Origin: Aeoliella straminimaris | GTDB lineage: Bacteria; Planctomycetota; Planctomycetia; Pirellulales; Lacipirellulaceae | Length of the DNA stretch: 64,000 nt | NCBI RefSeq assembly: GCF_024054565.1 | Contig: NZ_JAMXLR010000092.1 | Span: 124,001 to 188,000 of the forward strand | Direction of reading: 5' to 3' | Shown: positions 12,537 through 22,600 of the stretch, piece by piece | Position numbering within the stretch: position 1 is the stretch's first letter | Layout: each line of letters opens with the position of its first letter | Translations under genes and position numbers: made by a program | Notes under the pieces: model-generated | Seen by the model: only the letters and a program-made list of their open reading frames with translations | The model's database searches: none | Told to the model about the DNA's origin: nothing

Positions 12537-14558
12537 ATGCGTCATATCGACCGCTGGACTGTGCTGGCCGCGCTGGCCGTAGCCTTTGGGGCTACGGCAG
12601 CGCAGGGCCAGTCGCCGTTCCCGTCTTCGCCGCCGCCGGCAGTTCAGCCCGGCTTTTCGCAGTCGACTGGCTCTCAGCCAGCGATGATCCAGTCTCCCTA
12701 CGTGACGCAGCCGCCGGCCAAGGCCGCTCAGTTACCCGAACCGGTGTACTGGTCGCAGCAAGTGTTCTTGATTCCCTATAAATGGGATAGCGGCAGTACC
12801 GCCACCGGGGCATCGGCTGTCAAGCTGTTCTTGTCGCAGGATGCCGGGGCCACCTGGTCCGAGATTGTTTCCGACGCCAAGCCCGAAGTTCAGTTCTTCA
12901 ACTACCACGCGCCGGGCGATGGCGAGTACCTGTTCGCCGTGCAGACCATCGATGCCGAAGGGCGGGCCTGGCCTGCGGGGCCGCATCAGGCGGAACTGCG
13001 GGTGATCGTAGATACGAACAATCCTACCGTTAGCATGTTGAGCGCCCAGCTAAGCGCCAGCGGTAATGTTGCCGCGGCCTGGCAGGCGAGCGACGTCAAC
13101 CTCGACACCAAGCAGGCGACGCTCGAGTACCGCACTCCTAGCGACAGCCGCTGGCAGCGTGTACCGGGCGGATCGCTCAAGGTTCCCGCCGTTGGGCACG
13201 CCCAAGGGGAAGCAACCTGGCAGGTGCCGCAGGGCACCGAAGTGGTTTGGGTACGATTGGGCGTTCGCGATCTGGCGGGCAACGTCCGCGAAGCTGGTGC
13301 CGAAGCTCGCGTGGGGGCCACCCCCGGAGCACAACTTGCCAGCAGCGCCAATCGACTGTCGCCCGTGCAAACGCCGACCACCCGCCCCGCCAGCAACGCG
13401 ACGGGTTCAGTTGGCAGTGCGCCAGCCAACGGAGCGTTCCACTCCCTTTCTCAGGCACCAACTGGACCGCCGTCTGCACCTGGTAGCCTGGGATGGTCGG
13501 CGACTGGTAACTCTTCCAACAACACTTGGGGCAGCGGGTCGGCAGCTACCACACCGCCACCGGCCATTCAAAATTGGCCCAGCGATGGCGCGTCGCCGGT
13601 ACCGCTTGGTTCACCTCGCTCGGCAGAGGTCCGCCGCCTGACCCCGCCACCGGCGAGTATTGCCTCGACGTCGGCTGGCACCGCAGCAGTTCCAGGTGGT
13701 GACACGCCCCGTAACGCGGCGAACGAGGCTTATACCTCGCCGTTTCGATTGCCGCAGAGCGGGACGAACTTCCCGCAGTTGCGAACCGCCTCGGCACAGC
13801 CATTCCAGGATAGGGTGGCATCGCCAGGTACCGGTTCGCTGCAGGCACCCGAACTGCATCGCCTGCCATCACTCGCGAACGAACCTCAGCCCACAGCCGG
13901 TTTTACCGGTGCTGCGGGCCAACCAGGTACAGCGGAGTTTCAGTACCTCAATTCGCTGGACTTCGAGATCGGTTACGACGTCGATACGGCTGGTACGTAT
14001 GGCGTAACCCGGGTCGAGTTGTGGGCCACTCCCGATGGAGGCAACAGTTGGCGCCGGCTAAGTGTCGATACTGACAATCGCAGTCCAATACTGGCAACCG
14101 TACCCGCGCCGGGTGACTATGGACTGAAAATCGTTGTGGAAACCGCGGGCGGAATCGACCCAGTCCGCCCGCGGCCCGGCGATCGGCCGGAGATGTTCGT
14201 CCGCATCGACACGACACCACCGGTGGCCCATCTCACGAGCATCCGCCAGGGTACCGCAGCCCAGGCCGACCAGTTGCTTATCGAGTGGCAACGTCCCGAG
14301 AGTACCTCGGCCGACGAAAAGGCGACGCTGCAGTACAGCAGCACGCCCACCGGCCCGTGGGCCACGGCCGCCTCGAACCTGCCAAACAATGGCCATTACT
14401 CGTGGCGACTTGGCCGGCACTTGCCACAGACGTTCTACGTCCGCATCGAAATCCGCGACACGGCTGGCAACGTCGCGAGCGATCAAACCCAGGTGCCAGT
14501 GACGATCAGCCTGCCGACACCGAGCGGGCGATTGGGTTCCGTACGGGCGCTGCAGTAG
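12537..14558 (+). CDS. Large secreted protein with Ig-like beta modules, unknown function
   Basis: 673 residues from the ATG at 12537, the start that gives a proper signal peptide (MRHIDRWTVLAALAVAFGAT, cleavage near AQGQ). The open frame extends upstream to 12411 but adds non-coding-like sequence. Two beta-sandwich-like regions are visible, about residues 55-270 and 480-655, each ending in a motif such as VRLGVRDLAGNVRE or VRIEIRDTAGNVAS that is typical of bacterial Ig-like folds. They are joined by about 200 residues rich in Pro, Ser, Thr, Gly and Ala. No catalytic motif is seen. It may be a surface or periplasmic structural protein. Confidence 0.65.
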   Translation: MRHIDRWTVLAALAVAFGATAAQGQSPFPSSPPPAVQPGFSQSTGSQPAMIQSPYVTQPPAKAAQLPEPVYWSQQVFLIPYKWDSGSTATGASAVKLFLSQDAGATWSEIVSDAKPEVQFFNYHAPGDGEYLFAVQTIDAEGRAWPAGPHQAELRVIVDTNNPTVSMLSAQLSASGNVAAAWQASDVNLDTKQATLEYRTPSDSRWQRVPGGSLKVPAVGHAQGEATWQVPQGTEVVWVRLGVRDLAGNVREAGAEARVGATPGAQLASSANRLSPVQTPTTRPASNATGSVGSAPANGAFHSLSQAPTGPPSAPGSLGWSATGNSSNNTWGSGSAATTPPPAIQNWPSDGASPVPLGSPRSAEVRRLTPPPASIASTSAGTAAVPGGDTPRNAANEAYTSPFRLPQSGTNFPQLRTASAQPFQDRVASPGTGSLQAPELHRLPSLANEPQPTAGFTGAAGQPGTAEFQYLNSLDFEIGYDVDTAGTYGVTRVELWATPDGGNSWRRLSVDTDNRSPILATVPAPGDYGLKIVVETAGGIDPVRPRPGDRPEMFVRIDTTPPVAHLTSIRQGTAAQADQLLIEWQRPESTSADEKATLQYSSTPTGPWATAASNLPNNGHYSWRLGRHLPQTFYVRIEIRDTAGNVASDQTQVPVTISLPTPSGRLGSVRALQ

Positions 14559-14569
14559 CGCAGTGTAGC

Positions 14570-14586
14570 TCGACACTTCGTGTCGA
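14570..14586 (+). terminator. Short hairpin after the Ig-like protein gene
   Basis: TCGACAC and GTGTCGA form a perfect 7-bp stem with a three-base loop, 12 bases after the stop codon. No T-run follows, so it is only a weak terminator candidate. Confidence 0.3.
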
Positions 14587-14686
14587 AGATCGGCTAACAA
14601 ACGCCGCCGGAGGATGTTGAGCGACTTGAAAGCCACCCAACTCAACGAACTGCTCTTCAACGGCTGGGATTAGTCCATCTCCACAG

Positions 14687-15715
14687 CTATCGGCGATAGC
14701 GAGGTCTGCGACGCAGGAAAGCCCATAAGCTTCCCAGTCGCATTGCCGATAACCCTTCGGCCGCGCTCTCGGCTGAAGTTTGACGCGCGGGCCCTTGGGA
14801 ACGTGTCTCTGGAGCGGCTTTCGTCTGCATGTCTGCATGCGGAGGGCCGGCCACGCGCATTCGGTCTTCGAACCAGGACTCCATTGTCGCAAGCACTTCT
14901 TCTTGTACCTCCGGCAGTTCGTGAAACAGCAAGTGGTAACAGTCTGCGAACGGGGCGTATTGGTTGGATCGACTGGCAATCTCCACCAACTCCTTGGAGC
15001 CTTTCGCAGCGGTAACTTTGTCTTCCAGCCCATGCATCGCCAATAGCGGGATCTTTAGATTTCCTTTCGCTTGGCGTCCGATCTGCTTGCAAGTCTTTGC
15101 AATGGCCGCACCTGTAGCGGCCTTGATCGAGCCGTGATGCACCAATGGGTCCGACTTGTACTTCGCTATCTCGCTCTGGTCACGCGAAAGACTTTTCACA
15201 GGCATTCTGGACACGGGGCACTTGGGCCATACGAGGGTCATCAGCTTGGCGCCGACGACCCGCCAGAAGGAAAAGTCCTTGCCCAGCTTAAACAGCGCGC
15301 TACTGAGAACCATGCCTCTGGCCAGATCCTGCTGCTTAATCGCCAGTAGCGTCCAAATCAGTCCCCCCATGCTGCTGCCCAGCAGGAAAATTGGGCAGCG
15401 TGGTTTGTGGGTCCTGTTTACCCAGCGGACAAAGTGCTGAGCATCCGCCACATGCTGGTCGAACGACGTAAAGTAAGCCCTGGGTCCGGGCGACATTCCG
15501 TGTCCGCGCAGATCGAAGGCCAGCACGGCGTACCCCTTGTTGTTGAGGTATTCGGCCACATGCTCGTACCGCTGAGAGTGCTCGGTGTAGCCGTGCAGCA
15601 GCAGCACGAATGCCTTCGGATCGCCCTCAGGCATCCACTCGCACATATACAGCCACTCTCCATCAGATGCTTTAAACAGAAAGCCCCTGCGCGCACGTTC
15701 CTCATTTAGGCTCAT
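14687..15715 (-). CDS. Alpha/beta hydrolase, monoacylglycerol-lipase-like
   Basis: 342 residues if the ATG at 15715 is used; GGGGGAT lies just upstream of it. An ATG at 15727 or a GTG at 15784 are alternatives. The oxyanion-side motif LLLHGYTEHSQRY, the nucleophile elbow GSSMGG, the acid in HGLEDKV and the base in CYHLLFHE make a complete catalytic triad of the lysophospholipase/monoacylglycerol lipase type (hydrolase_4 family). It lacks a clear signal peptide and should be cytoplasmic or peripheral. The last 40 residues are basic, low-complexity and outside the domain. It probably cleaves a lipid ester. It stands alone on this strand. Confidence 0.85.
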   Translation of the reverse strand: MSLNEERARRGFLFKASDGEWLYMCEWMPEGDPKAFVLLLHGYTEHSQRYEHVAEYLNNKGYAVLAFDLRGHGMSPGPRAYFTSFDQHVADAQHFVRWVNRTHKPRCPIFLLGSSMGGLIWTLLAIKQQDLARGMVLSSALFKLGKDFSFWRVVGAKLMTLVWPKCPVSRMPVKSLSRDQSEIAKYKSDPLVHHGSIKAATGAAIAKTCKQIGRQAKGNLKIPLLAMHGLEDKVTAAKGSKELVEIASRSNQYAPFADCYHLLFHELPEVQEEVLATMESWFEDRMRVAGPPHADMQTKAAPETRSQGPARQTSAESAAEGLSAMRLGSLWAFLRRRPRYRR

Positions 15716-15784
15716 AACATCCCCCATGGATATGAGAATGAGTCTGCTGACCCAGTAAGAAAGAATGCCCCAGCGGTCAGTCAC

Positions 15785-16084
15785 GAAGATGCCCCTCCAT
15801 TATTGCGGAGCGGGCCGTGGGGAACAACTTACTGCGCTACTTGGAGGCTGGAGTATCCCGAGAGTAGCTTTGAGTATTTGATATTTGCTCTTACAGAGAT
15901 TCTGTGCGCGAGAAAGCGTATTTGCCGCGAATGCGTACAGAATTCACATGGGATGTGGACATCTGGACGCGAGCGGTGGCACGGAAATTGCGTTCCGGTG
16001 TGTTCCTGTTCCCAACATGGGGCGCCGTGTGGCGATGAGCGAACTCGCGATCGAAGATAACCAGAGTACTGTGCTCTGGTCGCT
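15785..16084. other. Intergenic region, no gene seen
   Basis: About 300 bases. Apart from a hairpin near 16060-16080 I see nothing in it. Confidence 0.4.
16060..16080 (-). terminator. Hairpin downstream of the first DUF1559 gene
   Basis: ACCAGAG and CTCTGGT form a 7-bp stem around a 7-base loop, 4 bases beyond the stop of the minus-strand DUF1559 gene. The following bases on the minus strand are TATCTTC, only partly T-rich, so this is a modest terminator candidate. Confidence 0.4.
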
Positions 16085-17107
16085 CTAAAAATCGGCCTGC
16101 AGCGTTTCGCCACCATCGCGGGTAGCCATCGAGCGCCACACCAAGAGGTCGATGTCGTTGTTCACCGTTTGCACCGATCCATCGACCATGGCCACTTGCA
16201 CGCCGCCGGGATGCTCGCTACGCGAGGTAATCATGGCGTAAGTCGGGCTGCCTTCGCTGCCGTTCTTGCCTTCCTGCCAGGAGTTGAAGTCGGCATCGAC
16301 TTCCGTGCCGCTATCGTCCTGAACCAGCACTTCCGTGTTCGGTGCGAGCGTGGCGGTAAAACCGGTGTGGTGTACTCGCCCATCCGGCCATTCGGTATGG
16401 CCGGTGGTCTTCTTCTGCGCGCCCGAGTTTACCATCGCGATAGCGTCCGAGACGGTGTTGGGAATGTCTGTACTAGCGGGGCCACCATTGCGGGTGTAGT
16501 AGGTCCACGCTTTGACTTCCGCGGCCAGCAGCGTGTTGCTGGTGCCATCGGTGATGCGAGCCAGCTTCAGGTTGCTATTGGGGTAAAATACCCCGTTGCC
16601 GCCTTTCTTCGTGCTCGGATCGAACACGTACCAAGTGCCAAAGTTGAATCCGTAATTGGTAGGCCAGAGGGTGGGCTTGCCATCGTCGAACGGGCGGGAC
16701 TCGCGGGCCTTAGGGTCGCTGGGGCATTGGAATACGTCGATCCGCACATCGTGAATCGCCTGTTGGCCGTCCCAAGCCAGTTCGGTATTCACCAGATCGT
16801 GAAGCTGGGCCTGCTCGATGTAGTCGAGCAACCGGCCGTGCACGCCCCACGACCCATTGTTGGACGTATTGGTGACGCTTAGGTCGAGCAGCGCACTAGG
16901 CGGCAAATGTTTGCGGGTGCTTTCGTAGTTTAGCCCCGCCAGGCCCAACTGCTTCAGGTTGTTCTTGCATTGGCTGCGTCGCGCGGCCTCGCGGGCGGCC
17001 TGTACTGCGGGCAGTAACAGCCCGACCAGGATGCCAATGATGGCGATGACCACCAGAAGTTCAACGAGGGTAAAAGCTCGAGGCTTACGGTTCGGGAAAG
17101 CGGGCAT
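16085..17107 (-). CDS. DUF1559 pseudopilin-like protein (copy 1)
   Basis: 340 residues. The N-terminus has a type IV prepilin/pseudopilin signal: a short basic leader, then FTLVELLVVIAIIGILVGLL with the conserved glutamate at +5 and a hydrophobic helix. The RREAARR-like basic patch and the rest of the protein match DUF1559, a family greatly expanded in planctomycetes and predicted to be exported by type II/type IV machinery. The C-terminus has the family ending HPGGVQVAMVDGSV. Function is not established. It sits at the left edge of the polysaccharide-degradation island. Confidence 0.92.
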   Translation of the reverse strand: MPAFPNRKPRAFTLVELLVVIAIIGILVGLLLPAVQAAREAARRSQCKNNLKQLGLAGLNYESTRKHLPPSALLDLSVTNTSNNGSWGVHGRLLDYIEQAQLHDLVNTELAWDGQQAIHDVRIDVFQCPSDPKARESRPFDDGKPTLWPTNYGFNFGTWYVFDPSTKKGGNGVFYPNSNLKLARITDGTSNTLLAAEVKAWTYYTRNGGPASTDIPNTVSDAIAMVNSGAQKKTTGHTEWPDGRVHHTGFTATLAPNTEVLVQDDSGTEVDADFNSWQEGKNGSEGSPTYAMITSRSEHPGGVQVAMVDGSVQTVNNDIDLLVWRSMATRDGGETLQADF

Positions 17108-17517
17108 CTATGCGGAGGCTCCTGAATATCTATGTCGCACTGGATCCAAGTGCGATGACGACATGGCAAGTGGCGTGCCATTAACATGTCATTAAAGCCA
17201 TCCAGGGTCGCATTGTCGATGTTCGGAGACGATTTACTACTTGAATTAATGCAATAGTCGGCCGTGACCTGGCGAAGTTACTCGCTCACTGGCCGAGTGG
17301 TGTCGATGTGAGCGACAGGCGTGTCATTCATTTCGACATTCCGCGCCAAGTTCAAGTGGTCCTCCACGGAGCGGGAATCGTCACGCCTGCTGGTGTGGCT
17401 GGGGGGGAGCGGCCGTGGTGGGAAGCAATCGGCCGGCGGGTGGGACTCTATTGTCAGCGAACGCTGGGCGTGCCGCAAGTTGCAGCCTGCCACGGACGGA
17501 CGGCGGTGCCGCAAGGC
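17108..17517. other. Intergenic region, no gene seen
   Basis: About 410 bases between the DUF1559 gene and the GH29 gene. The open frames present (for instance minus strand 17278-17514) have no recognisable content. Confidence 0.4.
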
Positions 17518-19587
17518 TCACTCGGATTGCTTCGCAAGCGCAGAACGGATGGCCTTGCAGGTCTGGTTGCCGAGCGTCTTATACGCGGGACCTTGCCAAT
17601 GAAACTGGTCCCCGCGGGCGAGTTCGAGTCGCTTCACCAGGAGGCCATAGAAATCGTTGACCGGCACCTGCATTTCGTCCATTACCTCTGCCGCCATGCG
17701 ATTGTGTTCGACAATCACCGAGTTGATCTCTGGGTCGAGTTGCTCCGGCTTTCCTTTGACCGTAACCGGGGTGCTGCTGGCCCAGATCAATTTTGCATCC
17801 GGCTGCTTGGCCTGGATCACTTCTACCATGGCTTTCGTCAACGGTTTAAACGTACCCGGCTTAATGCGACCTTCCTGCCAGCCATGCAGGCCAATGTTGA
17901 AATGCACCACATCGTAGGTGTCCTGCTGCAATTGTTCGCCTAGCAGCTTGTTGAACTGTTCGGACTGAAAGTGTGGATTGACCCACGTGTCTACGATGGC
18001 CTCGCCTTCGAGTTCCTTAATGACGTGGCTGCGATAGCCGTTGAGAATCGAGTCGCCAATCAACAGCACTCGCGGAAGTTTGGAGTCGTTGTCCTCGTGG
18101 TGTTTGTAGCCCCAGGCCGAACCATCCGAATGGAGCCGCTTGTTGGTCTCTGCCGGCGGCTTGTCTGCCGTTTGCCGTGTGCTCGTTTGCTGCGTGTCCT
18201 GCAGACGAATGACCGTCACCAGGTCGTTCTTCTTGACCTGCGATAGGTCGAGGGCCCTATTGCTCCCGTTATTGTCAATGGCAACTTGCTGTTCGCCATC
18301 GAGCACCATCGGTTCGGAGTACCGATTGGGCAGGCCCTCGAGTGTCAGCCGTCCATCTTCGGGCCAATCGAAAACGTGCAGGTACAACACACCTTGATCC
18401 GGCTTCGCCGTGATACGTCCCCACTCTGGGGCAGCGATCGGACTGGCGGTGGTGCCATAGATGGCTTCGCCATTGGTTGCGAGCCACTGGCCAACTTCTT
18501 TCAAAGGCTGGACGCTTTGCTGGGGAATTGTGCCATCGGCCATCGGCCCGACGTTCAGTAGCAGATTTCCGCCTTTGGAGGCGGCATCGATCAATGTATG
18601 CAGGAGGGTTTCCGTGGATTTCCAGTTGTGGTCATGCTTGCTGTAGCCCCACGTGGTGTTCATTGTCATGCAGGTCTCCCAGTCGACGTCCGGCATGCCG
18701 GTGTCGGGTACCCGCTGTTCCGGCGTCATGAAGTCGCCATACGTGGGGTCGATCGAAGCGGTCTTGTCGCTCTTCGACGTTCCCGTCATGCCCGCTTCGG
18801 GGCGACGGAACAAGCGGTTGTTCATGATTACCTGCGGCTGATGTTGCTTGACCATGTCGATCAAGCGAAACGCGTCCCACGCCTGTTCGCCCTGGAAGTC
18901 CTCCACGCTGTAGTCCCACCACAAGATGTCGATGGGCCCGTAGCCCGTAACCAGTTCCTCGGTCTGCTTGTGCAGATAGTCGATGTACTTCTGGTGGTCC
19001 CGGGTGCCGTTCGGATAGGGCTGCCCTCGCAAAGGATGGGGAATCTTCTCCGAATCGGCGTAAGCGAACTGGTCGTGATGCCAGTCGATCACCGAATGGT
19101 AGAAGCCCACCTTCAGGCCTTCGGCTCGACAGGCGTCGACGATTTCACGCACCAGGTCGCGATTGAGCACCGACCCTGCGTCGAAATCGCTCACCTGTGA
19201 GTCGTGCAGCGCAAACCCATCGTGGTGTTTGGTGGTGAACACCAGGTACTTGCAGCCCGCCTGTTTGGCCAGCCTCGCCCACTCGGTGGCGAAACCTTGC
19301 TTCGGCTTGAACAGCGGGATGGCTTGCTCGGCATAGGTGTCGGTATCGACCTTCGCGCGGTGCTGCGCCCACTCCATGTTGCCGGAGGATCCTAGCGACT
19401 TGCCGTCCCATTCTCCGGCCAGGCCCGAATACAAACCCCAGTGGACGAACATGCCATACTGGGCGTCTCGCCACCATTCCATCCGCTGGTCACGATCGCC
19501 GGCGATCGATTCCTCTGCATGAACGTAAGGTACGCCGCATGCTGTGAGCAGCAAGACGCAGCCGAGTACTGAATGGATCGATTTCAT
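17518..19587 (-). CDS. GH29 alpha-L-fucosidase fused to an SGNH hydrolase domain
   Basis: 689 residues with a signal peptide (cleavage near VHAEE). Residues 33-440 match GH29: WWRDAQYGMFVHWGLYS, LVFTTKHHDGFALHDS and GPIDILWWDYS, whose Asp225 is the expected nucleophile of this retaining family; NLLLNVGPMADG follows. After a linker of about 30 polar residues a second domain starts at about 504 with RVLLIGDSILNG (catalytic Ser513) and ends with GDQFHW, the SGNH acid/base pair. The protein should remove alpha-L-fucose from a glycan and, by the second domain, an ester group such as acetyl. Both activities are family-based inference. It is exported and neighbours sulfatases, GH97 and CBM6 genes, which fits a fucose-containing sulfated polysaccharide. 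Confidence 0.9.
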   Translation of the reverse strand: MKSIHSVLGCVLLLTACGVPYVHAEESIAGDRDQRMEWWRDAQYGMFVHWGLYSGLAGEWDGKSLGSSGNMEWAQHRAKVDTDTYAEQAIPLFKPKQGFATEWARLAKQAGCKYLVFTTKHHDGFALHDSQVSDFDAGSVLNRDLVREIVDACRAEGLKVGFYHSVIDWHHDQFAYADSEKIPHPLRGQPYPNGTRDHQKYIDYLHKQTEELVTGYGPIDILWWDYSVEDFQGEQAWDAFRLIDMVKQHQPQVIMNNRLFRRPEAGMTGTSKSDKTASIDPTYGDFMTPEQRVPDTGMPDVDWETCMTMNTTWGYSKHDHNWKSTETLLHTLIDAASKGGNLLLNVGPMADGTIPQQSVQPLKEVGQWLATNGEAIYGTTASPIAAPEWGRITAKPDQGVLYLHVFDWPEDGRLTLEGLPNRYSEPMVLDGEQQVAIDNNGSNRALDLSQVKKNDLVTVIRLQDTQQTSTRQTADKPPAETNKRLHSDGSAWGYKHHEDNDSKLPRVLLIGDSILNGYRSHVIKELEGEAIVDTWVNPHFQSEQFNKLLGEQLQQDTYDVVHFNIGLHGWQEGRIKPGTFKPLTKAMVEVIQAKQPDAKLIWASSTPVTVKGKPEQLDPEINSVIVEHNRMAAEVMDEMQVPVNDFYGLLVKRLELARGDQFHWQGPAYKTLGNQTCKAIRSALAKQSE

Positions 19588-19640
19588 GACCTATTGCCAA
19601 TCAGGAAAATGTCGTTTGAACGCGGGAACGCCCCAGCGAA

Positions 19641-22600
19641 TTAGAAACCTTGCAGGCACCAATCGCCGAAGGCCAAGTCTCTTAACTGTTCGCACTGGTC
19701 GACATCGCGGTTGGGTAGCTCGATGGAGGCCAAGGCTGTCGTTGTTTCACTAGATTCCGTAACCTTCCGGCATGGGTGCAGGAGCGGGTACCTTAGAACG
19801 CTGCCCGCAGCATCTGACGCAAGCGCTGCGTCAGCAGCCTGCAGGTGAAAGGCCCTCCTAACGTTGTTATGATGGGCGCTGGTTCTCCCGGTGACAACCA
19901 GTTTTCCCAGCAGGCCGGTGCTGGCGACCATCGGAGCGGGCGGCGCAGCAGCTTTCTTGACTTGAGCATCGCTGTCCACCTGCAAAGCGACTGGTTGGCC
20001 GATGCTGGTCTCGCTCGTAAACGAGATGTTGGGCTGAGGAAGGCTCGCGCCGAACTGACGCTTCCAAAGTCGGTAGTCGGCATTATCCACAGCACCATCG
20101 CCGTTGCCGTCTGCTGTTTGGAACGATTCGGTCGAGGCTCCCAGACGGTTTCGCCAGGTCGTGTAGTCAGCCAGGTCGACGGTGCCGTCGCCGTTGTAAT
20201 CGCCCGGCAGCAGGGGAACACCGGGATCCACCAGCAGTACCGCTCCGGTCGTTTGGGTACTTGTTTCAAAGTTGTAGTACTGCAAGGTCAGATTCTGGAC
20301 CAATGTGGGATCTGCCAACGCGCCCAAGTAGACGAGTTGCCCTGGCGCAAGGGTGGTCTCTCCCTCCCGCGACAGCTCGGTCACCTGGCTGGTGGTCGAA
20401 GGGGTTTCAAACCAGATCTGGCCATCGTAGCCCTGGTCTTCGAGGCTAAACCAATCGTCCGGCAGCAGCGAAGGCGCCGAATCGAAAATAGTGTACGCGT
20501 GGAAAGTAATCGGAGCCGAGGTGCCGTTGCGAAGCGCCGTGCGGCCTGTAGTAGGGTCGACAACCAGCTCCAGTACCGTTGACTGAGGTGCCTGGTAGGC
20601 TGCACCTGTTAGGGCCACGAAGTCGACGTAACCCTTGAAAGTGCTGCTGTTGTTCTCAATCAACAGCGTGGCACTGGTGGCGTTCGAACCGGTTACGAAG
20701 GTGAAGCTATCGGAGGCGCTCTTCCAGTAGGCGCCGCCAACCTCAATGGACGATCCACTGCCCAGATGGTCGTAGCCCAAGGCTCCCAAAGTAATGCGAT
20801 CGGAGGTGTTGGTGTCGAGCAGGCGAATGCGATCGAACTTGCCATTGGATCCGCCGCCGTCAACGAATATGACATACAGGTCGTGCACGCCGGTCACCGC
20901 GGCAATGTCTTCACGGGTCATGTACCAGGGCTCTCCGCGGCTGGGAACATTCAGTGTGCCCAGATGCGTGCCCCTCAACGGATTGTCGAGCCGCAGTTCA
21001 ACGTTCAAGCTGCTATTCTGCGTTGTGCCGATCTCAATTCGATCGTAGAGCGACGAGCCACTGCTGAAGTCCACATTGTCAAACCGCACCCACTCGCCAG
21101 CATCGATGTCACCGAGATACGACTCGTTGCGCTTCGTGCCCGTCGTGAACGATCCCGATGAAGCGTCGTAGTCCTCCAGTTGCAGATCGTGGGCGAACCG
21201 CGCCTGGGCCGACACTTCGTACATGGTGTTGGGGCCCAGCCCCGCAATTGTCTGCTCGATCCTGTCGCCGGGTGCTAGTTCAAGCGCGTAGTTACCGAAC
21301 AATGCCAGGCCGTCGTCTCGGTAGTTCCAGGCATTGCCAACAATCGCATTTGGCGCGCCCGCGGCGATGGTCCAGCCGGCCATTCCGGCTTCAAAGCCGG
21401 GATTCACAATCTGGTTGGAGCAGGGAACACGCTGCCATTCGTAGACAGGGTAAGGGGGATTAGCGAAATCGTGGCCGTAGTCCCACATGGTTTCGCCCAA
21501 TTCCAACGCCCCGGCATCGGGCGCCATGCCCGCAAACCCGTCCGTGATGCCGGCAATTTCCCGTCCAAAGTCGATCGCTCCGGAGGTGCTCTTCAGGCGA
21601 AAGTCTCGGCTGCCGGCGTTAACGAAATTCGACGCGGAGACGTTGAAGTAGTTGTGAGTGGCGATGGCTGGATCGCCAGCGCCTGTCAGTTCGGAGTCGA
21701 TATTCGCCAGGATGTTGTTGTAGAACCGCGAGCCGGCCGCGATGTCTGGCGAGTTGGGATTGCGAAAAGCGGTGACGCCCAGCGAGTCGCCGTAGTGGGT
21801 GTTGTTGAACCACAGGATGTAGCTATTTGACAGATTCGCCAGACCGCCGCGGGTGACGTTGTACGTAATGTTGTGGTGCACGGCCACGTCCGACGAGAGG
21901 TTGTCGAAGTAAATGCCCCACGCCTCGGGGTTCGAGTTGTCATGGATCACGTTGTGGTGAACCACCATGTTGCCCAAGGAGTTGTTGCCGAAGTACAGCG
22001 CTCCCACGTCGTCGGATATGCGGCCGACTTCGGAAATGTCGTTGTACTCGATGACCGACCGCAATCCACCTGCCCCGCCAATTGCGGATCGACCCACCAA
22101 GGTTATCGTATTGTGGCTGAACAAGGTTCCAGACGAAGCCACGTCCAGCCGCGCAGCGGCGTAGTTGGAGTTGTTGTACCCGATGTGGTGGAAATAGTTG
22201 TTGACGATCTGGTTGTTCGCACCCCGGACATCGGCCGTCGGAGTCCAGACGTGTTCAAACTCGTTATCGCGGATAATGTTGTTGTTGCCCGTGACGATCA
22301 GGGCCCTGGCACCGCCGCTGCCCTCGGGGCCGAAGCCACGGTCGGGGGCCATGATGTGGGCTCCCTGCAGCAGGATGTTGCTGGAGCCATCCATGTCGAG
22401 GTCGCCCCCGCGAAAGTCGATGCCCTTGATCTCGATGTAGTGATGCCCGTTGAGATCGAACGCTTCGTCTCGAATTTTGACTTCTACGTCATAGCCGTCA
22501 GGATCGCCTCCTCCGAGTGCCCAGAAGTAGAGCGTATTGGCGTCGTCGTCGAAGTACCACTCGCCGGGGGCATCGAGGGCGTTCAGATGGTCGTAGATCA

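Noticed and set aside
17278..17514. A 78-codon minus-strand frame between the GH29 and DUF1559 genes
   Set aside because: Low-complexity, no start signal, no similarity I recognise, and it directly follows the stop of the GH29 gene, so it is likely just open frame.
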